Below, in pieces: positions 17,622-25,050 of a stretch of 27,375 nucleotides of DNA (positions are counted from its first letter, which is position 1; each line of letters begins with the position of its first letter). The stretch is from positions 1-27,375 of the forward strand of contig JBBITW010000027.1 of the NCBI GenBank assembly GCA_037440525.1, written 5' to 3'. This DNA is from JBBITW01 sp037440525. GTDB taxonomy: Bacteria > Desulfobacterota > BSN033 > UBA1163. The notes beneath the pieces were generated by a model, which saw only the letters and a program-made list of their open reading frames with translations, searched no databases and was not told the DNA's origin. The translations under genes and the position numbers were made by a program.

Positions 17622-20084
17622 ATGAATTCAAAGGGTGAGAAGGTATTGACAAGTCTGGTTGGGGACTTTGCTGGAGGAACACCAGTATTTGTTCATGTTA
17701 GAGACGATAGAATCATAAGGATAAGACCCATGATATTTTCGGAGGATGAAGCAAAGCCTTGGAAGATCAAGGTTGGGGATAGAGTATTTACCCCTCCAAA
17801 GAGGACGAATCCAGCACCATATGATCTATCTGTTCGCAGAAGGGTTTATAATCCAAAACGTGTTAAATACCCTCTCAAAAGGGTTGGGTTTAAACCAGGA
17901 GGAAAACACAACACAGATAACCGTGGAAAGGGTGAATTTGAGCGTATAAGCTGGGATGAGGCCCTTGATATTGTATGTGGAGAGTTGAAAAGGGTTAAAG
18001 CGGTTTATGGGAACAGCGCCATCATGACAATAGCAAGTGGACACGGTTCAAATGGATTTTTGAATTCTCATGCCAATATATGGAGGGTATTAAATTTCTG
18101 GGGTGGGCATACACCTATGATTCGAAACCCTGATAGCTGGGAAGGATGGTACTGGGGAGGTGAACATGTTTGGGGTTTTGACTGGGCAAATGGAACCCCC
18201 GATCAATTCGATATGCTCGAAGATGTGATGCAACACTCTGATCTTCTTATCTTCTGGGCATATGATATAGAGCAGTCAGGATATGTTGGTGGCCAGGATA
18301 AGTCTCAGTGGCTTTTGTGGCTTAAAGAACTTCGAAAGAGGATGATCTTTATCTCACCTGATTGTAACTACACCGCTTCGACAAAGGGAGATAAATGGAT
18401 ACCCATCAGACCAGGAACTGATGCTGCGATGGCTGCCTCAATTGCATATATATGGATAACCGAAGGGACTTACGATAAGAAATATGTATACAGTCACGGA
18501 GTGGGTTTTGATAAATGGAAGGACTATGTAATTGGGAATGAGGATGGTATAGCAAAGACCCCTGAATGGGCTGAAGGTATAACAGGGGTTAAGGCTTATA
18601 TAATAAGGGCCCTTGCAAGGGAGTGGGCTTCAAAGAAGACGACATTGGCCATACGCTTTGGAGGTGCATGTAGAACCCCATATTCTACTGAATGGGCAAG
18701 GATGATGATATACCTTCAGACCATGCAGGGGATGGGAAGACCAGGGGTTAGTATCTGTGCAATAGCCATGTCAGCTCCTATTGATGCGAGGATAAGGCTT
18801 CCTGATAAGATGAAGGGGATTCCAATGATCAACAGAGGAGCCTCCGTTGTTCCAGAAAACCCCGTAAAGCAGGCCATTTATCAAACATTTGTTCCAAAGG
18901 CAATACTCGATCCCCCAATTCACTGGTATGGTGGAAGGATATGGGCTCCGGTTGAGGAACAGTTTATTCCTTTTACATATCCAATGCCAGGTTGCTCTGA
19001 GGTTCACATGATATGGTGGGATACGGTCTCAAATATGGCTAACTGGAACAATACGAATAAATGGGCAGAGGCATATAGAAGTCCAAAGATCGAGTGCAGT
19101 GTAGCCCAGACAATATTTCTTGAAAATGATGCTCTATTTGCTGATATTGTCCTGCCTGTATGCACTCAGCTTGAGAGGGAGGATTTCAGCTACGAAGGCC
19201 TTCCCTATGCAATGGGCAGAGGTAGCGATGTTGGAAACTTTGTTGCAGTATATATGAAGCAGTGTATAAAACCACTATATGAGTCTAAGAGTGATTATGA
19301 GATATGCCGTTTGGTAGCAGAAAGACTTGGGGTTGAGAAGGAGTATACAGAGGGCAATTCTGTTGAGGACTGGATTAGAAAGCTCTTCTATACATCTTCT
19401 CTTCCGGAACATATAAGTTTTGAGGAGTTTAAGGAGAAGGGTTATTATGTGTTCAAATTTCCTGATGAATGGGAACGTAATCCAGGGATGAGAAAGTTCT
19501 ATGAGACAGGGACAGGTCTCAAGACACCATCCGGTAAGATAGAATTCTATTCAGAGAGATTGGCCAGAAACTTTCCAAATGATAATGAACGACCACCTGT
19601 TGCCCGATATATTGCCGAGGGCGAAACACATCAGGAGAGTCTTATAAGTGAAAGGGCAAAAAAGTATCCTTTACTTATGGAATCACCACATCCAAGATAT
19701 CGTTTCCACAGTCAGCACGATACTGTCACATGGTTATGGGAGATTCGAAGCCATAAGATAATCAAGGATGGTATTGCTTATGAACCTATCTGGATTAATC
19801 CGAAGGATGCGAAGGCAAGGGGCATAGGCTATGGAGATCTGGTCAAGGTTTATAATGAGCGAGGGGAAGTGATATGTGCTGCACATGTAACCCAGAGGAT
19901 GATGCCAGGAGTTGTAAGGGTTCCAAATGGTGCCAATTACAATCCAATAGAGGTTGGAAGGCTCGACATAGGTGGAGCGATAAATAGCATTACACCTCTT
20001 AACACTGTTTCCCAAAATGCCTTTGGGATGGCGGTCAATGCATTCCTTGTTGAGGTTGAAAAATGGAAGGGAGGGGCTTTATGA
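17622..20084 (+). CDS. Molybdopterin enzyme, pyrogallol transhydroxylase large-subunit-like (copy 2)
   Basis: This 820-residue paralogue of the 14224 gene also lacks an N-terminal cluster motif and an export signal. The active-site spacing again fits Pelobacter transhydroxylase (numbers from memory): H141, D171, S172 and W173 match H144, D174, S175 and W176. Here Asp is kept, but the residue matching Tyr152 is Ser149, the reverse of copy 1. Blocks shared with copy 1 include WIPIRPGTD, WAEGITGVKA, IRALAREWASKKT and PLYESKSDYEI. Where copy 1 has FPGYSRLGINY (a candidate for the catalytic Tyr404 region), this copy reads LPDKMKGIPMINR with no Tyr. GGGGAGG precedes the ATG. The stop overlaps the next start (ATGA), a sign of coupled translation. 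Confidence 0.85.
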   Translation: MNSKGEKVLTSLVGDFAGGTPVFVHVRDDRIIRIRPMIFSEDEAKPWKIKVGDRVFTPPKRTNPAPYDLSVRRRVYNPKRVKYPLKRVGFKPGGKHNTDNRGKGEFERISWDEALDIVCGELKRVKAVYGNSAIMTIASGHGSNGFLNSHANIWRVLNFWGGHTPMIRNPDSWEGWYWGGEHVWGFDWANGTPDQFDMLEDVMQHSDLLIFWAYDIEQSGYVGGQDKSQWLLWLKELRKRMIFISPDCNYTASTKGDKWIPIRPGTDAAMAASIAYIWITEGTYDKKYVYSHGVGFDKWKDYVIGNEDGIAKTPEWAEGITGVKAYIIRALAREWASKKTTLAIRFGGACRTPYSTEWARMMIYLQTMQGMGRPGVSICAIAMSAPIDARIRLPDKMKGIPMINRGASVVPENPVKQAIYQTFVPKAILDPPIHWYGGRIWAPVEEQFIPFTYPMPGCSEVHMIWWDTVSNMANWNNTNKWAEAYRSPKIECSVAQTIFLENDALFADIVLPVCTQLEREDFSYEGLPYAMGRGSDVGNFVAVYMKQCIKPLYESKSDYEICRLVAERLGVEKEYTEGNSVEDWIRKLFYTSSLPEHISFEEFKEKGYYVFKFPDEWERNPGMRKFYETGTGLKTPSGKIEFYSERLARNFPNDNERPPVARYIAEGETHQESLISERAKKYPLLMESPHPRYRFHSQHDTVTWLWEIRSHKIIKDGIAYEPIWINPKDAKARGIGYGDLVKVYNERGEVICAAHVTQRMMPGVVRVPNGANYNPIEVGRLDIGGAINSITPLNTVSQNAFGMAVNAFLVEVEKWKGGAL

Positions 20085-20905
20085 AGGCAATTGTGATTGA
20101 TATAAATCGATGTAGTGGTTGTTTCAACTGTCAGATTGCCTGTAAGGATGAACATGTTGATAATGAGTGGTCCCCTTATGCAAGGCCTCAACCTGACATG
20201 GGTCAATTCTGGATGAGGGTTCATGAAGTTGAAAGGGGAGAGGTTCCAAAGGTTAAGGTCTCTTATATTCCAAAGCCATGCATGCACTGTGAGGACCCTC
20301 CCTGTGAGAAGGTTTCCCGTGATGGTGCGGTTTATCGAAGAGAGGATGGTATTGTCATCATAGATCCATATAAGAGCAAGGGTCAGAGGGCGATCTTAGA
20401 ATCCTGTCCATATGGTTGCATCTTTTGGAATTATGAACTCGATATACCTCAGAAGTGTACCCTTTGTGCTCACCTCCTTGATCAGGGATGGAAGGAACCA
20501 CGATGTGTTGAGGCATGCTCAACAGGTGCAATCATTTTTGGAGAATATGATCAGCTAAAGGATATGATAATTCAAAGAAAGGCAGAGATTCTAAACCCTG
20601 AATTTGGTTTAAAACCAAGAATATATTACATAGGATTACCGAAGAGATTCATTGCAGGTGTGGTTCTCTGTGAGAGGGCCCGTGAGCCTCTTGAAGGTGC
20701 AAGGATTACCCTTTCAAACATTTCAGGTGGAGAATCAATGATTGCTGAAGCAGATAATTATGGAGACTTTGAGTTTGAGGGACTGGAGATTGGTGGAAGG
20801 TTTTCAATTCTTATTGAGAAAGAAGGATATCGAGAGAAAAGGATCGAACCAATTATTACAGAAAGGGATGTTTATCTTGGAGAGATACTTCTTCAGAGGG
20901 TTTAA
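20081..20905 (+). CDS. Three-cluster Fe-S subunit with C-terminal beta-domain, transhydroxylase small-subunit-like (copy 2)
   Basis: This 274-residue protein is close to the length I recall for the Pelobacter transhydroxylase small subunit. Cysteine groups are CSGCFNCQIAC, CMHCEDPPC, SCPY, CTLC and CVEAC, for three [4Fe-4S] clusters. From about residue 195 a beta-domain follows (LCERAREPLEGARITLSN, then NYGDFEFEGLEIG), ending at VYLGEILLQRV. The copy 1 small subunit ends with the similar IYLGEIFLKR, so the whole pair was duplicated. The ATG overlaps the large-subunit stop by four bases, with GGGAGGGG inside the large-subunit gene as ribosome site. Confidence 0.88.
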   Translation: MKAIVIDINRCSGCFNCQIACKDEHVDNEWSPYARPQPDMGQFWMRVHEVERGEVPKVKVSYIPKPCMHCEDPPCEKVSRDGAVYRREDGIVIIDPYKSKGQRAILESCPYGCIFWNYELDIPQKCTLCAHLLDQGWKEPRCVEACSTGAIIFGEYDQLKDMIIQRKAEILNPEFGLKPRIYYIGLPKRFIAGVVLCERAREPLEGARITLSNISGGESMIAEADNYGDFEFEGLEIGGRFSILIEKEGYREKRIEPIITERDVYLGEILLQRV

Positions 20906-20988
20906 AATTTTATAATCTTTTTTCCCAGAGGTTAAGTCCTGCCTTCCATTAAATCAATTTTTAGTTTAAAGTAGGTTAGAGAGGGAAA
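20906..20988 (+). promoter_or_regulatory. Spacer with perfect -10-like TATAAT before the CoA ligase
   Basis: TATAAT occurs at 20911-20916, just after the second Fe-S gene, but no good -35 box is found 16-18 bases upstream. A T-run (20918-20923) follows without a hairpin. It could be a weak promoter for the CoA ligase and downstream genes, or chance in AT-rich DNA. Confidence 0.25.
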
Positions 20989-22527
20989 ATGCCAATGGTA
21001 TTGGGCGATATTTTGAGAACTCAGGCAAGGATAAACGCTAAGAAGATTGGATTGATAGATGGTGAGAAAAGTTTTACATACCGGGAGATAAATGAGAGGG
21101 TCAATCGTTTGGCCAATTCCCTCATTGGTATCGGATTGAGAAAGGGAGATAAGGTGGCATTCATGGGGAATAATTGCCATGAATATGTGGAGACCTATTT
21201 TGCAACTTCGAAGGCAGGCCTGATTATAGTTCCTGTTAATGCCCGTTTTAATTCGAATGAGGTTGAATATACACTCAATCATTCAGAATCAGATGCAATA
21301 ATCTATCAGAAGGATTTTGATGATGTTATTAAGAAGGCAAGATCAAACCTCAAAATGACTAAGTATATTATCAGGATTGGCGCCCCAGAGGGTGATATTT
21401 ATTCATACGAGGATTTAATTTCAAGGGCATCTTTTGAGGAGCCAGGTGTAGAGGTTAATGAGAATGATATAGCTATGATCATGTATACAAGTGGGGCTAC
21501 AGGGGATGCAAAGGGAGTTGTAATGACCCATCGAAATCTCATGGCAACTACAATCACCCAGACAATAGAACTCAGAATCGTCCCTGAAGATATAAATCTA
21601 CTGGTGATGCCCATGTTTCATGCAGGAGGCCTCTGGCCACTGCTTGCTCATTTCTACAGGGGGGCAAAGACAATCATCTTCCCCCGTTTTGACGAAGAGA
21701 AGGTTCTTGAGATGATTGAAAAGGAGAAGGTGAGCTTTCTCAATCTTGTTCCAACCACACTGAGAAGATTAGCCATCCGGCCTGATATTAAGAAATACAA
21801 TCTTGAAAGTCTTCGTTTAATTATGTATGCAGGTGCTCCAATACCCATTCATCAGTTAAAGGAGGCAATGGCCATACTTGGTCCGCATCGTTTTTATACA
21901 GGCCTGGGAGCGACAGAAGCAAGTTGCGGGGGGATACTATCCTTTCCTACTTCGGAACATGCACTGGTTCTTGATGGTCCACTTAAGGATAAGCTTGGTT
22001 CTGTAGGACGTGATAGCACAGGAATGGAGGTAAAGATTGTTGGTGAGGATGGAGGGGAACTTCCTCCCCGTGAGGTTGGAGAGATAATAGCTAAAGGGGA
22101 TGAGGTAGCACAGGGATACTGGAAGATGCCCGAGGAGACTGCTCGAACATTCAGGGATGGCTGGCTTCATACTGGAGATCTTGGTTACAGGGATGAGGAT
22201 GGCTATGTATTTATTGTGGGTCGAAAAAAGGATATTATAATAAGCGGTGGTGAAAATATATCGAGCCTTGAGGTTGAGGATAGAATCAGTCAACATCCTG
22301 CTGTTTCAGAGGTGGCTGTTGTAGGTGTTCCTGATGAGCTATGGGGTGAGGCTGTTAAGGCATTTGTTGTCCTGAAGCATGGCTATGAGAATATCACAGA
22401 TCGTGAGATCATAAGCTTTTGCAAGGAAGGGCTTGCAGGTTATAAGTGTCCAAAATTTGTAGAATTCTTAAAAGAGCTTCCAAAGAACCCTGCTGGAAAG
22501 ATCAAGAAGGGTGAGTTAAAAAGATAG
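20989..22527 (+). CDS. Acyl/aryl-CoA ligase, AMP-forming
   Basis: The 512-residue ANL-family synthetase activates a carboxylic acid with ATP and CoA through an acyl-adenylate. Motifs are the P-loop YTSGATGDAKG at 166-176, GLGATEAS in the middle, D397 in HTGDLGYRDEDGYVF, GRKKDIIISGGENI at the hinge, and catalytic Lys504 in NPAGKIKKGELKR. The length is normal for the FadD/FadD3-like branch. Motifs do not fix the acyl group. In this cluster it should feed a decarboxylated, hydroxylated or ring-opened acid into CoA-dependent steps, with the MaoC-type dehydratase downstream as a possible next enzyme. AGAGAGGG precedes the ATG. Confidence 0.93.
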   Translation: MPMVLGDILRTQARINAKKIGLIDGEKSFTYREINERVNRLANSLIGIGLRKGDKVAFMGNNCHEYVETYFATSKAGLIIVPVNARFNSNEVEYTLNHSESDAIIYQKDFDDVIKKARSNLKMTKYIIRIGAPEGDIYSYEDLISRASFEEPGVEVNENDIAMIMYTSGATGDAKGVVMTHRNLMATTITQTIELRIVPEDINLLVMPMFHAGGLWPLLAHFYRGAKTIIFPRFDEEKVLEMIEKEKVSFLNLVPTTLRRLAIRPDIKKYNLESLRLIMYAGAPIPIHQLKEAMAILGPHRFYTGLGATEASCGGILSFPTSEHALVLDGPLKDKLGSVGRDSTGMEVKIVGEDGGELPPREVGEIIAKGDEVAQGYWKMPEETARTFRDGWLHTGDLGYRDEDGYVFIVGRKKDIIISGGENISSLEVEDRISQHPAVSEVAVVGVPDELWGEAVKAFVVLKHGYENITDREIISFCKEGLAGYKCPKFVEFLKELPKNPAGKIKKGELKR

Positions 22528-22548
22528 AAATAGAATCAGGAGAATAAT

Positions 22549-23091
22549 ATGGATGCTCAGAAGATAGTCGTTTTAAATCCTTCATCTAAATTGAGGGATC
22601 AGGAGGTCAATATTTTAAATCTACCTGCCTCTCTAAAAGGGAAGATTTTAGGAATCCTCTGGAATGGAAAACTTGGAGGGGATATCTTACTTAACAGGAT
22701 AGGGGAGCGTTTGAAAGAGAGATTTAATCTCTCAGAGATCCTTAAGATTGACGAAAGGTCTGATTTCCAGTCTGGACTTTCTGAGGAGATCATCAATGAG
22801 CTGGTAGGAAAATGCGGTCTGATTCTTATTGGCATTGGGGATTGAGGGGGGTGCTCGCTGTGGTGTATCCACAGTGCAATTTCACTAAGAAAGAGAGGTG
22901 CTTCGACCATAACAGTTTGCACATCACAATTTGCCTCTCTCGTTCGTGCAGCAGCACGATCAAAGGGATTTGCGGATCTCCCTATCATTTCAGTTCCTCA
23001 CCCTATAGGAGGAATTGAGGTTAATGAGATAGTGAATAAGGCTGATGGTGCATTTGAGGAGATTGAGAAGATTATTAGAATCCCTGATTAG
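22549..23091 (+). CDS. UGSC-like selenoprotein (UGA decoded as selenocysteine)
   Basis: The frame reads 98 residues to ILIGIGD, meets TGA at 22843-22845, and continues in the same frame as GGCSLWCIHSAIS, then ITVCTSQFASLVRA and PIISVPHPIGGIEVNE, to TAG at 23089-23091. Reading TGA as Sec gives a 180-residue protein with U99-G-G-C102, a CxxC-like redox pair. The sequence around the UGA and the VPHPIGG motif match the UGSC family of (seleno)proteins first noticed in marine metagenomes. A hairpin suited to a bacterial SECIS follows at once. CAGGAGAA sets the ATG. Both halves have the same codon style, which argues against a decayed gene. The biochemical role is not known; a thiol/selenol redox or lyase reaction is inferred. 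The UGSC-partner gene lies two genes downstream. Confidence 0.88.
22856..22876 (+). promoter_or_regulatory. SECIS-like hairpin for Sec insertion
   Basis: The stem GCTGTGG/CCACAGT extends by a C-G pair to eight base pairs including one G-U, with the five-base loop TGTAT at 22864-22868. The loop starts 18 bases after the UGA and has a G among its first two bases, within the usual bacterial SECIS spacing and loop rules. It lies wholly inside the coding sequence, as expected in bacteria. Confidence 0.65.
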
Positions 23092-23139
23092 TTCATATAG
23101 AAGGGAGGGTTCAAAATTAATTCATTAAAGTTAGAAGAA

Positions 23140-23976
23140 TTGATAAGAGGTGCAATAGATTTTCATGTCCATTCTGATCCTGACCCATTCCATGAGCGAC
23201 GTATAGATATATTCGGGCTTGCCCTTCAGGGTAAGGCGATTGGAATGAAAGCCATTGTTGTTAAATGTCATCATTTTTGCACAGCCCCTCTCGCTACACT
23301 CGTAAACAGAATGGTTTCTGGTATAACGCTAATTGGCTCCATCACACTAAACAGTGGAGTCGGAGGTCTAAATTTAGATGTTTTGGAGGTAGCAGCAAAA
23401 GCTGGGGCCAGGGTTGTCTGGATGCCAACCTATTCTTCAACCGTTGATACAGCGAGAAAAAAAGAGAAATCAGGCTCTACAAAACCTCCTGTATCTTTAA
23501 TTGATGGAGACAATAGATTGCTTCCTGAGACAATCTCAATTCTTGAAATCATTAAAGAGAATGATATGGTATTGGGCACTGGTCATATTTCAATTCCGGA
23601 AATCTATGAAGTCACAAAGAAGGCCAGAGAGATGGGCATAAAGACAACCATAACCCATCCCTTAACAGGTGGTTTTGGAGAAGGTCTGAGCATGGATCAG
23701 CAGATAGAACTTGTCTCCATGGGGGCTTATATAGAGCATTGTTTTGTGGCCTGTATGCCTGTCTTGGGAGGCCTTGATCCGAAGATAATGGTTGACCATA
23801 TAAAGGCCGTTGGGCCAAAGCACTGTATATTGAGCACTGATTTTGGACAGGGGATCCATCCTCTGCCCTCAGAAGGTTTTAGAATGATGGTTTCCTACAT
23901 GCTTCAGTATGGCCTTTCTGAAGATTCCATAGAGGTAATGATCAAGGAAAATCCCTCAAGGCTTCTTGGCATTTGA
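23140..23976 (+). CDS. DUF6282 family metal-dependent hydrolase-like protein
   Basis: The 278-residue TIM-barrel-like protein opens MIRGAIDFHVHSDPDPFHERR, the DUF6282 signature. Likely metal ligands are H9 and H11, H44/H45 in KCHHF, H149 in GTGHIS, H173 in THPL and D234 in LSTDFGQG, all in the amidohydrolase order. No reaction is firmly assigned to this family. The only usual start codon is TTG at 23140, with a poor ribosome site. A very good site, GGGAGGG (23103-23109), lies six bases before an in-frame ATT at 23116, which would add eight residues. The stop overlaps the next frame's ATG. Its place between the two UGSC-associated genes suggests one reaction sequence. Confidence 0.85.
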   Translation: MIRGAIDFHVHSDPDPFHERRIDIFGLALQGKAIGMKAIVVKCHHFCTAPLATLVNRMVSGITLIGSITLNSGVGGLNLDVLEVAAKAGARVVWMPTYSSTVDTARKKEKSGSTKPPVSLIDGDNRLLPETISILEIIKENDMVLGTGHISIPEIYEVTKKAREMGIKTTITHPLTGGFGEGLSMDQQIELVSMGAYIEHCFVACMPVLGGLDPKIMVDHIKAVGPKHCILSTDFGQGIHPLPSEGFRMMVSYMLQYGLSEDSIEVMIKENPSRLLGI

Positions 23977-23996
23977 TGAATTTTAGGAGGAGGAGT

Positions 23997-25040
23997 GTGA
24001 GGAACCGATTGGAATTAATCTCTGAAAGAATAGAAGTTGATGATGATGTAGAGAAGATCAATGATTTTTTCTATAGGAATGGATGGACTGACGGACTCCC
24101 CATTATTCCACCTACAGAAGAGCGTGTTGAGAGGATGCTTTCAGGCACGAGGAGAGATCATAAGGATTCTCTTGGTTCTGTTCCACCTGGTGGGGGGGAA
24201 GCAACAATTGAGAAGGTAGCCATAAATGCTGTGATGGCGGGGTGCCTTCCTGAGTATATGCCATTGATCTTAACTGCATTGGAGGCTATGCTTGATGAGA
24301 GGTTCAATCTTCACTGGATTCAGGCCACAACGCATCCTGTTTCCCCACTTATAATTGTGAATGGACCGATCAGGGATGAGCTTAAGATCAATTCGGGTCA
24401 TAATGTATTCGGGCAGGGTAGCAGGGCAAATGCAACCATTGGGAGGGCTATAAGGTTGGTTCTTTTGAATATAGGTGGTGGGGTGCCTGGTAAGATAGAT
24501 ATGGCGACCCATGGGCAGCCCGGGAAGTATTCGTTTTGTATTGCTGAGAATGAGGAGGCATCGCCTTGGGAGCCATTGCATGTGGAGAGGGGATTTTTAA
24601 GGGGTATGAGTACGGTTACGGTTTGTGGAGTAGAGGGGCCACATAATATGAATGATCACTGTAGTGATGATGGAGAGGGTATTCTTACAACATTTGCAGG
24701 GACAATGGCCACTCAGGGAAATAATAACATTCTTTATCAGAGGGGTGAGCCCCTTCTCATAATCGGTCCTGAGCATGCGGGTATCATTGCAAGGAGTGGA
24801 TTTTCAAAAAGTGATGTGAAAAATTTTCTTCACAAGAAGGCAAGGATTCCAAAGGGGGAGTTTTCTAAGAAACATCAGGAGAAGCAGTTCTCCCAGTTTC
24901 CTGACGATGACCTTATTCCTTTAACCCCGAGGGAGGAGGATATTATGGTCATTGTTTCGGGAGGTGCAGGTAAACATTCTCTCTTTTTACCGAGTTTTGG
25001 ACTCTATACAACTTCGGTGACAAAAGAGATAAAGGATTAG
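23997..25040 (+). CDS. Conserved protein associated with UGSC genes (function unknown)
   Basis: This is a soluble protein of about 347 residues with no signal peptide or membrane segment. It has the conserved opening NGWTDGLPIIPPTEERVERML, then ATIEKVAINAVMAGCLPEY, WIQATTHPVSPLIIVNG, GRAIRLVLLNIGGG, HGQPGKYSFCIAENEEASPWEPL and IIGPEHAGIIA. I recognise this as a protein that accompanies UGSC (seleno)proteins, and some homologues may be fused to them; this is from memory. GTG 23997 is preferred because AGGAGG (23984-23989) is correctly spaced; ATG 23976 overlaps the previous stop and lacks such a site. The gene is poor in C at third codon positions, like the UbiD and amidohydrolase genes. It may form the second subunit of a UGSC enzyme. 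Confidence 0.8.
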   Translation: MRNRLELISERIEVDDDVEKINDFFYRNGWTDGLPIIPPTEERVERMLSGTRRDHKDSLGSVPPGGGEATIEKVAINAVMAGCLPEYMPLILTALEAMLDERFNLHWIQATTHPVSPLIIVNGPIRDELKINSGHNVFGQGSRANATIGRAIRLVLLNIGGGVPGKIDMATHGQPGKYSFCIAENEEASPWEPLHVERGFLRGMSTVTVCGVEGPHNMNDHCSDDGEGILTTFAGTMATQGNNNILYQRGEPLLIIGPEHAGIIARSGFSKSDVKNFLHKKARIPKGEFSKKHQEKQFSQFPDDDLIPLTPREEDIMVIVSGGAGKHSLFLPSFGLYTTSVTKEIKD

Positions 25041-25050
25041 GAAGAAATTC

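Noticed and set aside
14224..20084. Formate dehydrogenase or nitrate reductase identity for the two large molybdoenzymes
   Set aside because: There is no N-terminal cluster motif, no Sec/Cys ligand, and no membrane or diaphorase partner; Ser is in the Mo-ligand position and the small subunits have the transhydroxylase beta-domain.
22549..22845. A stand-alone 98-residue protein ending at TGA
   Set aside because: Homology and codon style continue in the same frame after the TGA to 23091, and a SECIS-like hairpin follows; reading TGA as Sec explains it better.
22812..23018. A separate 68-residue ORF overlapping the UGA region in another frame
   Set aside because: It overlaps the conserved read-through frame, lacks a ribosome site and has no recognisable sequence.
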